From contig NZ_CP160453.1 of the NCBI RefSeq assembly GCF_040744945.1, positions 3,410,001-3,474,000 of the forward strand: a stretch of 64,000 nucleotides of DNA, given 5' to 3'. This document shows positions 14,045-34,973 of this stretch, piece after piece. The DNA comes from Saccharothrix sp. HUAS TT1 (lineage in GTDB: Bacteria; Actinomycetota; Actinomycetes; Mycobacteriales; Pseudonocardiaceae). Position 1 is the stretch's first letter. The number at the start of each line of letters is the position of its first letter. Under the pieces are notes generated by a model, which was not told the DNA's origin, did no database searches, and saw nothing but the letters and a program-made list of their open reading frames with translations. Both the position numbers and the translations under genes were made by a program.

Positions 14045-14542
14045 ATGCGCAGCTTGGGCCCCCGGATGGAAGCCGCCGTCGCCATGACGATCCTCGGCGT
14101 CGGCGCCGCCGTGGTCACCGCCATGCACCTGACCTGGCCGGAACCCGAACTGCCCGCGATGGCCTACTCGATCAGCGGCGGTGAGGCCGGGGTGGCCGAC
14201 CTCCAGCCGTTCGGGATCAACGACGTCTCCGGCGGCGCGGTCGAGCTGACGCCGGGCAGCGAGGGCTTCCGCCTGGTGCGGCTGTCGAACCCGAACGACG
14301 TGGACATCGTGGTGCTGACGCTGGAGGCCCAGCCGGGGCAGCCGCTGGACGCGACGCGGAACCGGGTGCCGGACTGCCCGTCCGGCGTGCTGACCGTGGT
14401 GCCGATGCCGGAGCCGGTGGTGATCCCGCCCGCCGGGACGGTCGAGGTGGAGATGGTCGTGCAGATCGCGCACGACGTGCCGGCGGTGTGCGAGGACGCG
14501 GTGTTCCCGCTGACCTACTCGGGGCGCGCGGCGCGCGGTTAG
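14045..14542 (+). CDS. Exported or membrane-anchored protein of unknown function
   Basis: 165 residues. The N-terminus is a single hydrophobic segment ([21 protein letters not shown], residues about 11-31) after a short basic stretch, so it is a signal anchor or an uncleaved signal peptide. The rest is a compact beta-rich domain with [22 protein letters not shown] and [17 protein letters not shown], a pattern like small Ig-like or cohesin-like folds, and with two cysteines ([14 protein letters not shown]) able to form a disulphide. I do not recognise the family. It stands between pheT and sthA with its own spacer and is probably monocistronic. An internal ATG 21 bases downstream is an alternative start. 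Confidence 0.7.
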   Translation: MRSLGPRMEAAVAMTILGVGAAVVTAMHLTWPEPELPAMAYSISGGEAGVADLQPFGINDVSGGAVELTPGSEGFRLVRLSNPNDVDIVVLTLEAQPGQPLDATRNRVPDCPSGVLTVVPMPEPVVIPPAGTVEVEMVVQIAHDVPAVCEDAVFPLTYSGRAARG

Positions 14543-14567
14543 CGGTGCGTGTGCGAGGCTTCCCGGC

Positions 14568-15980
14568 ATGAGCGAGTACGACTACGACCTGGTCGTGATC
14601 GGGTCGGGACCCGGCGGCCAGAAGGCCGCCATCGCGGGCGCCAAGCTCGGCAAGCGGGTCGCGGTCGTGGACCGCGCCGACATGGTGGGCGGGGTGTGCG
14701 TGAACACCGGCACCATCCCGTCGAAGACGCTGCGCGAGGCGGTGATGTACCTGACCGGGATGAGCCAGCGCGACCTCTACGGCGCGAGCTACCGGGTCAA
14801 GCAGGACATCACCATCTCCGACCTGCTCTCCCGCGCGCAGCACGTGATCGGCCGCGAGGTGCAGGTGGTGCGCGCGCAGCTGCACCGCAACCAGGTCGAC
14901 CTGCTCGCCGGCACCGCCCGGTTCGTCGACCCGCACACCATCGAGGTGCAGGGCGCGAACCGGGGCGAGCACCACTCGGTGACCGCCGAGCACGTCGTCA
15001 TCGCCACCGGCACCCGGCCCGCGCGGCCGGACCAGGTGGACTTCGACGAGGTGCGGGTGCTCGACTCCGACGAGGTGCTGGCGCTGGAGGAGATCCCGTC
15101 CTCGCTGGTCGTGGTGGGCGCGGGCGTGATCGGCATCGAGTACGCGTCGATGTTCGCCGCGCTGGGCAGCCGGGTGACGGTGGTGGAGCAGCGGGAGCGG
15201 ATGCTCGACTTCTGCGACCCGGAGATCGTGGAGTCGCTGAAGTTCCACCTGCGCGACCTCGCGGTGACGTTCCGGTTCGGCGAGAAGGTCGTCGACGTCG
15301 CCGTGTCCGAGACCGGCACGGTGACCACGCTGGCCAGCGGCAAGCGCATCCCGGCCGCCGCGGTGATGTACTCGGCGGGCAGGCAGGGCAACACCGAAGC
15401 GCTCGACCTGGCCAACGCGGGCCTGGAGGCCGACCACCGCGGCCGGCTGACCGTGGACGAGCACTACCGCACGCCGGTCGGGCACATCTACGCGGTCGGC
15501 GACGTGATCGGCTTCCCGGCGCTGGCCGCCACGTCGATGGACCAGGGCCGCCTCGCCGCCTACCACGCGTTCGGCGAGCGGGCGCGCGAGCTGTCGGCGC
15601 TGCAGCCGATCGGCATCTACACCATCCCGGAGATCTCCTACTGCGGCGCGACCGAGGCCGAGCTGACGTCGTCCGCCGTGCCCTACGAGGTGGGCCTGGC
15701 GCGGTACCGCGAGCTGGCGCGCGGCTCGATCGTCGGCGACGCCTACGGCATGCTCAAGCTGTTGGTGTCCACCGTGGACCGCAAGCTGCTGGGCGTGCAC
15801 CTGTTCGGCACCGGCGCGACCGACCTGGTGCACATCGGCCAGGCCGTGATGGCGTGCGGCGGCACGGTCGACTACCTGGTGGACACCGTCTTCAACTACC
15901 CGACGCTGTCCGAGGCGTACAAGGTGGCCGCGTTGGACGCCACGAACAAGATCCGCGCCCTGGAGCGGTTCGGCGCCTAG
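14568..15980 (+). CDS. sthA: Si-specific NAD(P)+ transhydrogenase, soluble
   Basis: FAD flavoprotein of 470 residues that moves reducing equivalents between NADPH and NADH, cytoplasmic. It has the FAD Rossmann motif [19 protein letters not shown] at the N-terminus, the NAD motif [20 protein letters not shown], and the C-terminal dimerisation domain. The redox-active site reads [18 protein letters not shown]: one cysteine, with Thr-Gly-Thr-Ile-Pro-Ser instead of the CXXXXC pair of lipoamide dehydrogenase. That, with GTIPSK, separates transhydrogenases from the disulphide reductases. An ATG start is used; the next gene converges on it across a hairpin. Confidence 0.93.
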   Translation: MSEYDYDLVVIGSGPGGQKAAIAGAKLGKRVAVVDRADMVGGVCVNTGTIPSKTLREAVMYLTGMSQRDLYGASYRVKQDITISDLLSRAQHVIGREVQVVRAQLHRNQVDLLAGTARFVDPHTIEVQGANRGEHHSVTAEHVVIATGTRPARPDQVDFDEVRVLDSDEVLALEEIPSSLVVVGAGVIGIEYASMFAALGSRVTVVEQRERMLDFCDPEIVESLKFHLRDLAVTFRFGEKVVDVAVSETGTVTTLASGKRIPAAAVMYSAGRQGNTEALDLANAGLEADHRGRLTVDEHYRTPVGHIYAVGDVIGFPALAATSMDQGRLAAYHAFGERARELSALQPIGIYTIPEISYCGATEAELTSSAVPYEVGLARYRELARGSIVGDAYGMLKLLVSTVDRKLLGVHLFGTGATDLVHIGQAVMACGGTVDYLVDTVFNYPTLSEAYKVAALDATNKIRALERFGA

Positions 15981-15991
15981 CCACGCGATCG

Positions 15992-16035
15992 CCCAGCGCG
16001 TCGCACCGGTTCGGTCTGCCGGTCGACGCGCTGGG
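15992..16035. terminator. Bidirectional terminator sthA / HAD hydrolase
   Basis: CCCAGCGCGTCG (15992-16003) pairs perfectly with 16024-16035; an inner ACCGG/CCGGT pairing extends the stem. It sits between the convergent stops of sthA and the HAD gene. Confidence 0.85.
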
Positions 16036-16053
16036 GGAGCCGTGCGGGGACGA

Positions 16054-16686
16054 TCACCAACCGAACAGCCGCGTCACGAGGTGCAGCCGCGCGTCGTCCA
16101 CGTCCCTCAGCGGCGGGACGAGCAGCGTCGGCATGCCGGCCTCCACGCCCGCGCCGTCGTGGGTGGCCCGGTCGCCGACCATCAGCGCCTCCTCCGCCGC
16201 GACGCCCAGGTCGTCCAGCGCGATCCGGAAGATCGCCGGGTCCGGCTTCACCACGCCGTGCTCGAACGACAGCACGAACGAGTCCACCGGCAGGCCGTCG
16301 AACGCGGGCCGCAGGTCGAAGTGGATGTCGCTGAGCACCCCGATCCGCACGCCGCCGTCGCGCAGCCCCCGCAACGTCGGCGCGGCGTCCACCGCGAACG
16401 GGTTGACCGCCGGGTCGGACTCCACCGCGTACAGCGAGTCGGCCAGCTCGTCGTCCAGCCCCGCCGCCCGGAACCCCTCGTAGTACGTCCGCCGGTGCAG
16501 CGCCGCGTCCGCGTCCACGCCGGGCGCGTCCAGCCGGGCCGGGTCCAGCGACGCCACCACCTCGGCGGCCTGGTCGGCGTCGCGCCCGATCCGCCGCAGC
16601 GCCTCCGCCACCCACCCCTTGAAGGTGGGGGTGAGCACGAGCGTCCCCCGCCAGTCGAAGATCACGGCTCGCAGCCGGTCCGCCAT
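16054..16686 (-). CDS. HAD-superfamily hydrolase
   Basis: 210-residue cytoplasmic phosphatase-like protein. HAD motif I is FDWRGTL (nucleophile Asp in VIFDWRGTL; the usual second Asp of DXD is replaced by Arg), motif II is VLSDIHFD, motif III is the Lys in GVVKPDPAIF, and motif IV is MVGDRATHDGAGVEAGM. DXRGTL in place of DXDGTL is known in some HAD groups, but the residue at +2 is normally the general acid, so phosphatase activity may be weak or substrate-restricted. A helical cap lies between motifs I and II. The ATG at 16686 has GAGGAACG just upstream. It is divergent from the P450 gene. The substrate is not predictable from sequence. Confidence 0.85.
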   Translation of the reverse strand: MADRLRAVIFDWRGTLVLTPTFKGWVAEALRRIGRDADQAAEVVASLDPARLDAPGVDADAALHRRTYYEGFRAAGLDDELADSLYAVESDPAVNPFAVDAAPTLRGLRDGGVRIGVLSDIHFDLRPAFDGLPVDSFVLSFEHGVVKPDPAIFRIALDDLGVAAEEALMVGDRATHDGAGVEAGMPTLLVPPLRDVDDARLHLVTRLFGW

Positions 16687-16788
16687 CGTTCCTCGCTCTC
16701 CGTAGCTGCCACTCACTCCTGCGAAGGCTCCCGCGTCACTCCGGCGTGTGACTACGGTTTTTCGGAAGACCCTGGATGGGAGGCTGCC

Positions 16789-20225
<3,437 letters not shown>

Positions 20226-20229
<4 letters not shown>

Positions 20230-21124
20230 CGACGGCGCAGGAGAAGGCCGGCATCCTGATCGAGGCGCTGCCTTGGCTGCAGCGGTTCCGCGGCGCGACC
20301 GTGGTCGTCAAGTACGGCGGCAACGCCATGGTGGACGACGGGCTCAAGCGCGCGTTCGCGCAGGACATGGTGTTCCTGAAGCTGGCGGGCCTGCACCCGG
20401 TCGTGGTGCACGGCGGCGGGCCGCAGATCGCCGCGATGCTCAAGCGGCTCGGCATCGACAGCGAGTTCCGCGGCGGCCTGCGCGTCACCACGCCCGAGGC
20501 GATGGACGTGGTCCGGATGGTGCTGGTCGGGCAGGTCCAGCGGGAGCTGGTCGGCCTGATCAACGAGCACGGCCCGTACGCGGTCGGCCTGTCCGGCGAG
20601 GACGCCCACCTGCTGACCGCCGCCCGCCGGTCGGTCATCGTGAACGGCGAGCAGGTCGACATCGGCCTGGTCGGCGACATCGTGGGCGTCAACCCGGACG
20701 CGGTGCTCGACATCGTGCGCGCGGGCCGCATCCCGGTCGTGTCCACGGTCGCGCCGGACGCCGGCGGCGTGGTGCACAACGTCAACGCGGACACCGCGGC
20801 GGGCGCGGTGGCGGTGGCGCTGGAGGCCGAGAAGCTGGTCGTGCTGACAGACGTCGAGGGCCTGTACGCGGACTGGCCGGACCGCGACTCGCTGCTGCGC
20901 CGGGTGTCCGCCGACCAGCTGGAGGAGATGCTGCCGGACCTGGACAGCGGCATGGCGCCCAAGATGGAGGCGTGCCTGCGCGCGGTGCGCGGCGGCGTGC
21001 CCGAGGCGCACGTGATCGACGGCAGGCTGGCCCACTCGGTGCTGCTGGAGGTCTTCACCTCCGAAGGTGTCGGAACGATGGTGACCGCCGGTGGAGCCGG
21101 CGATCTGACGGGGGCGGACGAGGC

Positions 21125-21128
<4 letters not shown>
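20226..21128 (+). CDS. argB: Acetylglutamate kinase
   Basis: Phosphorylates N-acetylglutamate with ATP, the usual arginine-feedback step. 300 residues, amino-acid-kinase fold. Motifs: VVKYGGNAM (ATP phosphates), [10 protein letters not shown] (substrate), [26 protein letters not shown] and [14 protein letters not shown]. The N-terminal helix ([20 protein letters not shown]) is the extension found in arginine-sensitive hexameric kinases, so feedback inhibition is likely. ATG overlaps the argJ stop; argD overlaps in turn. Confidence 0.97.
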
Positions 21129-23748
<2,620 letters not shown>

Positions 23749-23756
<8 letters not shown>

Positions 23757-24651
23757 GCGGGTCGTCCTCGCGTGGTCCGGCGACCCGGCCGCCCTGCGCC
23801 CGCTGGTCGACGCCGGGGCGCGGGTCGTCGCCGTCGCGGTGGACCTCGGCCGGGGCGGCGCCCGGCGCGCGGCGCTGGACCTCGGCGCGGTCGAGGCCGT
23901 CGTCGTGGACGCCCGCGAGGAGTTCGCCGACCGGTACTGCCTGCCCGCGCTGCGCGCCAACGCCCTGCGGCCGGTGTCCGAGCTGGTGCCGCCGCTCGTC
24001 GCCCGGCACCTGGTCGACGCCGCCCGGCGGCACGGCGCGACGGCCGTGGCGCACGACCGCACCGGCGACGACCGCGTCCGCTTCGAGACCTGCGTCGGCT
24101 CCCTGGCGCCCGACCTGGAGGTCGTCGCGCCGCTGCGGGACGACGGCCCGCCGGTCGACGTGGTCCGGCAGCCGGCGCGCCCGGTCGAGCCGGGCGACCC
24201 CGACGAGCTGGTCATCGCGTTCGACCGGGGCCGACCGGTCGCCATCGACGGCGAGACCGTGACGATGTCCCAGGCCGTCCGGGAGCTGAACCGGCGCTCC
24301 GGCGCGCTCGACCGACCGGTGGCCGAGCACGTCTACGAGGCGGCGGGCGCGATCGCGCTGGCGACCGCGCACCGCGAGCTGGAGGACGCCGTCCTCGACC
24401 CCGACCTGGCCCGGTTCAAGCGCCGGGTCGAGCGGCGGCGGGCCGACCTGGTGCGCGCCGGGCTGTGGTTCGCGCCGCTGAGACAATCACTGGACAGCTT
24501 CATCGACAGCACCCTGCGGCACGTGTCCGGCGAGGTCCGGCTCGTGCTGCGCGGTGGCCGCGCGGTCGTCACCGGCCGCGGGTCGCCGTCCTGTGCCAGC
24601 ACGGGCCCCACGTCACCGCGGGGCCTGCCGAGCAAGATCGCCGCGAAGTAG
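23749..24651 (+). CDS. Shortened, ATP-loop-less argininosuccinate synthase homologue
   Basis: 300 residues, clearly related to ArgG (about 400 aa) but with many in-frame losses. Matching parts: [10 protein letters not shown] at the start, [65 protein letters not shown], the stretch [36 protein letters not shown] and the end GLPSKIAAK. Missing: the PP-loop SGGLDTS (here SGDPAAL), the G-KGND-Q segment that binds aspartate and citrulline (here [12 protein letters not shown]), the citrulline segment SIDQNVWGRAVETG, the GRLDVVEDRLVGIKS region and YDFNLATYD. It occupies the argG position between argR and argH, overlaps argR by 8 bases and has a full-length open frame with normal codon use. I infer that it cannot make argininosuccinate; it may be a decayed copy or have a regulatory or structural role. 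A working argG must lie elsewhere. Confidence 0.85.
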
Positions 24652-26670
<2,019 letters not shown>

Positions 26671-26674
<4 letters not shown>

Positions 26675-27192
26675 ACCTCGCCGAACACGTGCGCGCCCGG
26701 CGCGTCCGCGTCGTCGCCCGCCCAGAACTCCACCCAGTGCCGGACGAACTCGGACTTCGAGATCGAGCCGTCGCCGTCCAGGTCGAGCCGGGCGAACACG
26801 GCGTCGGTCGGCGACTCGTCACCCGTCCAGGCGTGGATCATCCGGGCGTACTCGGGCGCGGACACCTGGCCGTCGCCGTCCTCGTCCACCGCCTCGAACA
26901 TCGACTCCGCGGTGGCGACCACCAGGTCGAGCATGGTGCCGAGGTCCCGCACGACCGACAGCACCTCGTCCACCGTGATCCGGTCGTCCCGGTCGTGGTC
27001 GGACGCCGCCCGCAGGGCGTCCCACCAACCCATCATGATCTCCCGCAGCCGCACCTCGTCGGCCGCGCCCCGGATCCGCACCCACCGGTCCGTCAACGCC
27101 TCGAAGTCCGCCCGCTCGAGGAACCCGTCGCCGTTCGAGTCCATCGCGGTGAACACGATGGAAGTCTTCTTCCGCTGCAAGTCGCTGGCCAC
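26671..27192 (-). CDS. EF-hand calcium-binding protein (calerythrin-like)
   Basis: About 173 residues with EF-hands at DSNGDGFLERADFE, DHDRDDRITVDEV, DEDGDGQVSAPEY and DLDGDGSISKSEF. All four loops keep the acidic ligand positions, with loop 2 weakest (DHDRDDRIT lacks the usual central Gly). The protein is cytoplasmic and resembles calerythrin/CabD sensors and buffers of actinomycetes. The start is uncertain: GTG at 27192 (VASDLQRKK) fits the family start, while GTG at 27219 adds 9 residues; neither has a Shine-Dalgarno sequence. The stop overlaps the glycosylase stop by 4 bases, tail to tail. Confidence 0.88.
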
Positions 27193-27300
27193 CAGGCAAA
27201 CTTGGCCGGGGAACGCCACGAGGACAATTGACCAGCCGGGGCAAACCTGGGCGCGCCAGAGTGATCTTTTGGTGACGGTAGGTAGTGCCAGGTCGGGGGT

Positions 27301-27741
27301 TCAGCGCACCGCCCGGCGGCGGTACCACACCCGGCGCTCGTGGGTCGGCAGCGCGACCCGGCTGATCACGGCCGTCAGCAGCGCGCCGATCAGCAGCCAC
27401 AGCAGCGCGGCCAGGCCGTCGTTCAGCAGCGTCCGGAACCCGGCGTTCGCGGGCGTGAACAGGTCGCGCAGGCCCAGCGACACCGCCGCCGACCACGACT
27501 CGACCAGCCGCGCGAACCCGTTCGCCGGGTTGGCGCCGCCGATCACCAGGAAGACGTGGATCGCCAGCACGATCGCGAACGTCCAGCACAGCACGTCGAT
27601 CACCGCGCAGGCGACGCGCACCGCCCGCACCCGGCCGTCACCGCGCTCGACGACTTCCTCCTCCGCGTACGGGACCTCGGAGCGGGCCACGAACTCGGTC
27701 GGCCGGTCGACGTGCCGCGGGTCGCGGTTCGAGTAGGTCAT
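27301..27741 (-). CDS. Integral membrane protein, YggT-like layout
   Basis: 146 residues with a polar N-terminus of about 40 residues, then hydrophobic segments at about 45-68 ([24 protein letters not shown]) and 108-130 ([23 protein letters not shown]), separated by a loop with [19 protein letters not shown]. That loop, GANP-N-F-R-V, resembles the YggT family, but the call is tentative. Basic C-terminus ([11 protein letters not shown]), cytoplasmic. Divergent from tyrS, upstream of the EF-hand gene on the same strand with an 81-109 base gap. Function unknown. Confidence 0.7.
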   Translation of the reverse strand: MTYSNRDPRHVDRPTEFVARSEVPYAEEEVVERGDGRVRAVRVACAVIDVLCWTFAIVLAIHVFLVIGGANPANGFARLVESWSAAVSLGLRDLFTPANAGFRTLLNDGLAALLWLLIGALLTAVISRVALPTHERRVWYRRRAVR

Positions 27742-27843
27742 CGCGCGGTCCTCCCACTGCCGGTCCCCACTGGGCTCCCACGGCGACTACCCGGCGGCGG
27801 CACCGCCTCAAACTGCTTTGACCAGGTGGAGGACAATGGCCGC

Positions 27844-29118
27844 GTGAGCGAGCACATCCTCGATGAGCTGTCCTGGCGCGGCCTGATCGCGCACTCCACC
27901 GACCTCGACGCGCTGCGGAAGGATCTCGACGCCGGCCCGCTCACCCTCTATTGCGGTTTCGACCCGACCGCGCCCAGCCTGCACGCCGGCAACCTCGTCC
28001 CGCTGCTCATGCTGCGCCGCTTCCAGCGCGCCGGGCACCGGCCGATCGTCCTCGCGGGCGGCGCCACCGGCATGATCGGCGACCCGCGCGACAGCGCGGA
28101 GCGCGCGCTCAACCCGCTGGACACCGTCGCCGAGTGGGCCGGGCGCATCCGCGGCCAGCTGGAGCGGTTCGTCGAGTTCGACGACGGCCCCACCGGAGCG
28201 GTCGTGGTCAACAACCTGGACTGGACCGGCGGGATGCCGGTGCTGGACTTCCTGCGCGACGTCGGCAAGCACTTCTCGGTCAACGTCATGCTCGCCCGGG
28301 AGACGGTCAAGCGCCGCCTCGACGGTGACGGCATGTCCTACACCGAGTTCAGCTACCTGCTCCTGCAGTCGCACGACTACCTCCAGCTGCACCGCAAGCA
28401 CGGCACCACGCTCCAGGTGGGCGGCTCCGACCAGTGGGGCAACCTCGTCGGCGGCGTCGACCTGATCCGCAAGGTCGAGGGCCGCTCGGTGCACGCGCTG
28501 ACCGCGCCGCTGGTCACCGACGCCGAGGGCCGCAAGTTCGGCAAGTCCACCGGCGGCGGCAACGTCTGGCTCGACCCGGCGATGACCTCGCCGTACGCGT
28601 GGTACCAGTACTTCGTGAACGTGGGCGACGCCGACGTGGTCCGGTACCTGCGGCTGTTCACCTTCCTGCCCAAGGAGGAGATCGCCGAGCTGGAGCGGCA
28701 GACCGCCGAGGCGCCGCACCTGCGGGCCGCGCAGAAGAGGCTGGCCGAGGAGTTCACCACCCTGGTGCACGGCGAGCACGAGACCCGCCAGGTCATCGCG
28801 GCCAGCCAGGCCCTGTTCGGCCGCGGCGAGCTGCGCGGGCTGGACCTGTCGACGCTGGAGGCCGCGATGGCCGAGGCGCCGACCGGCGAGGTGCGCCTGG
28901 CCGACGGGCCGACGATCGTGGACCTGCTGGTCAGCTCCGGGCTGGCGGAGAGCAAGGGCGCGGCGCGGCGCACGGTGAAGGAGGGCGGCGCGTACGTGAA
29001 CAACGCGAAGGTCTCCGACGAGGAGTGGGTGCCGGCCCAGGACGACCTGCTGCACGGGTCGTGGCTGGTCGTCCGGCGCGGCAAGCGCAACACCGCGGGC
29101 GTGCGCGTGCAGGTCTGA
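27844..29118 (+). CDS. tyrS: Tyrosine--tRNA ligase
   Basis: Class I synthetase, 424 residues. The HIGH motif is HAGN (47-50), tyrosine binding includes [10 protein letters not shown] and GGSDQWGN, and KFGKS (231-235) replaces KMSKS as in bacterial TyrS. A C-terminal S4 domain ([20 protein letters not shown]) binds tRNA. GTG at 27844 follows GGAGG; the nearer ATG at 27836 runs into a stop after three codons. No T-box is visible upstream. It ends at the hairpin at 29151-29185, directly before the rRNA promoter region. Confidence 0.96.
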   Translation: MSEHILDELSWRGLIAHSTDLDALRKDLDAGPLTLYCGFDPTAPSLHAGNLVPLLMLRRFQRAGHRPIVLAGGATGMIGDPRDSAERALNPLDTVAEWAGRIRGQLERFVEFDDGPTGAVVVNNLDWTGGMPVLDFLRDVGKHFSVNVMLARETVKRRLDGDGMSYTEFSYLLLQSHDYLQLHRKHGTTLQVGGSDQWGNLVGGVDLIRKVEGRSVHALTAPLVTDAEGRKFGKSTGGGNVWLDPAMTSPYAWYQYFVNVGDADVVRYLRLFTFLPKEEIAELERQTAEAPHLRAAQKRLAEEFTTLVHGEHETRQVIAASQALFGRGELRGLDLSTLEAAMAEAPTGEVRLADGPTIVDLLVSSGLAESKGAARRTVKEGGAYVNNAKVSDEEWVPAQDDLLHGSWLVVRRGKRNTAGVRVQV

Positions 29119-29150
29119 CCTGCGAGAACAGCTCCCGACGAGGTCGGATC

Positions 29151-29185
29151 GAAGGCCGTCGGCCCCACCTGGGCCGGCGGCCTTC
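29151..29185 (+). terminator. tyrS terminator
   Basis: GAAGGCCGTCGGCCC (29151-29165) pairs with GGGCCGGCGGCCTTC (29171-29185) over a 5-base loop, with one wobble pair, 32 bases after the tyrS stop. It separates tyrS from the rRNA promoter region. Confidence 0.88.
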
Positions 29186-29196
29186 GCCATCTTCTA

Positions 29197-29214
29197 GTGT
29201 GATCGCAGTCACAC
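29197..29214. promoter_or_regulatory. CRP/GlxR-type palindrome upstream of the rRNA operon
   Basis: GTGTGATCGCAGTCACAC is a palindrome with 6-bp arms and contains the CRP-family consensus TGTGA-N6-TCACA exactly. A weak TTGCCG (29217) / TAGCGT (29238) promoter with a 15-base spacer follows; if used, the palindrome would be centred near -44. Regulation of rRNA by a CRP-type protein is inferred only. Confidence 0.55.
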
Positions 29215-29310
29215 TGTTGCCGGCGGAGCGGGTCGGATAGCGTGGTGTGGAGTGCGGCATGGGCTGCTGACCTGCGGTTTCAGCCTGTGGCGCGGCGCTG
29301 CGCCCCCGAT

Positions 29311-29339
29311 TTGACCTCCGGTTCGGGTGCGTGTAACTT
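29311..29339 (+). promoter_or_regulatory. rRNA operon promoter
   Basis: TTGACC (29311-29316), a 17-base spacer and TAACTT (29334-29339) form a near-consensus housekeeping promoter about 350 bases before 16S. A further TAGAGT at 29419-29424 may be the -10 of a second promoter without a clear -35. The gap 29119-29696 holds no protein gene. Confidence 0.7.
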
Positions 29340-29560
29340 TCTCCATGTCAGCACGGAACGGGCCGGGAACACCGGAACGGAGTGCGGCAGGTCACGAACC
29401 AAGCTCCCGCGAACGTGGTAGAGTGGGTGACCTCGGAACGGAAGACCCAGTCCGGCCTCGTCTGAGGCTCTGCGACCAGGGCGTCTAGCTTCCAACACAA
29501 AGCTTTTGACACACAAGCCTCGGATCGAGCCGCGCGAGCGGTGAGTGACGATGTGCGCGT

Positions 29561-29574
29561 GTTCTTTGAGAACT
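29561..29574 (+). promoter_or_regulatory. boxA-like antitermination element, 16S leader
   Basis: GTTCTTTGAGAACT in the 16S leader; the same 14 bases recur before 23S at 31520-31533. This is the usual actinobacterial rrn boxA context for Nus-factor antitermination. A small hairpin (ACTGACA/TGTCAGT, 29649-29667) lies between it and 16S and may take part in processing. Confidence 0.75.
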
Positions 29575-29696
29575 CAACAGCGTGCCGAATAGCCAGTAAA
29601 TTGTATGACCTCGTCAAGAGGTTTTCCTTTGAGATTGTTACTGGACAACTGACATTATTTGTCAGTGTTGTTCGGAGCGATCGAACTCATTCCTTA

Positions 29697-34637
<4,941 letters not shown>

Positions 34638-34763
34638 AAGGCGCTACGCATCCACTGTGCGGTTCTGAGAGAGCCGAACCGGACCACCACGGTCCACCTG
34701 TCCCCGACGGAGGTCGGAGGGTTTGGGTGGGTCGGGGTGCCTACGGGTTGGTAATTTCATAGT

Positions 34764-34881
34764 GTTTCGGTGGTCATAGCGGTTGGGGAACACCCGGTCC
34801 CATTCCGAACCCGGTAGTTAAGCCTTCCAGCGCCGATGGTACTGCACTCGTGAGGGTGTGGGAGAGTAGGACGCCGCCGAA
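34764..34881 (+). rRNA. rrf: 5S ribosomal RNA
   Basis: About 117 nt, from GTTTCGGTGGTCATAGCGG to GGACGCCGCCGAAC, with the conserved CCCATTCCGAACCCGGTAGT loop. Its ends pair (TTCGGTGG with CCGCCGAA) as helix I. Third gene of the operon, 126 bases after 23S. Confidence 0.95.
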
Positions 34882-34893
34882 CAATTCTTCCCT

Positions 34894-34948
34894 GAAAGGG
34901 CTTGTGGTGGGGGCACATTGATGTGTGCTCCAAACCGCAAGCCCTTTC
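34894..34948 (+). terminator. rRNA operon terminator
   Basis: GAAAGGGCTTGTGGT (34894-34908) pairs with ACCGCAAGCCCTTTC (34934-34948) with one wobble; an inner GGGCACA/TGTGTGCTC pairing lengthens it. It lies 12 bases after 5S and 25 bases before the next start codon. Confidence 0.9.
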
Positions 34949-34973
34949 GGCGTGTCCACAGTAGGAGGAGTTA

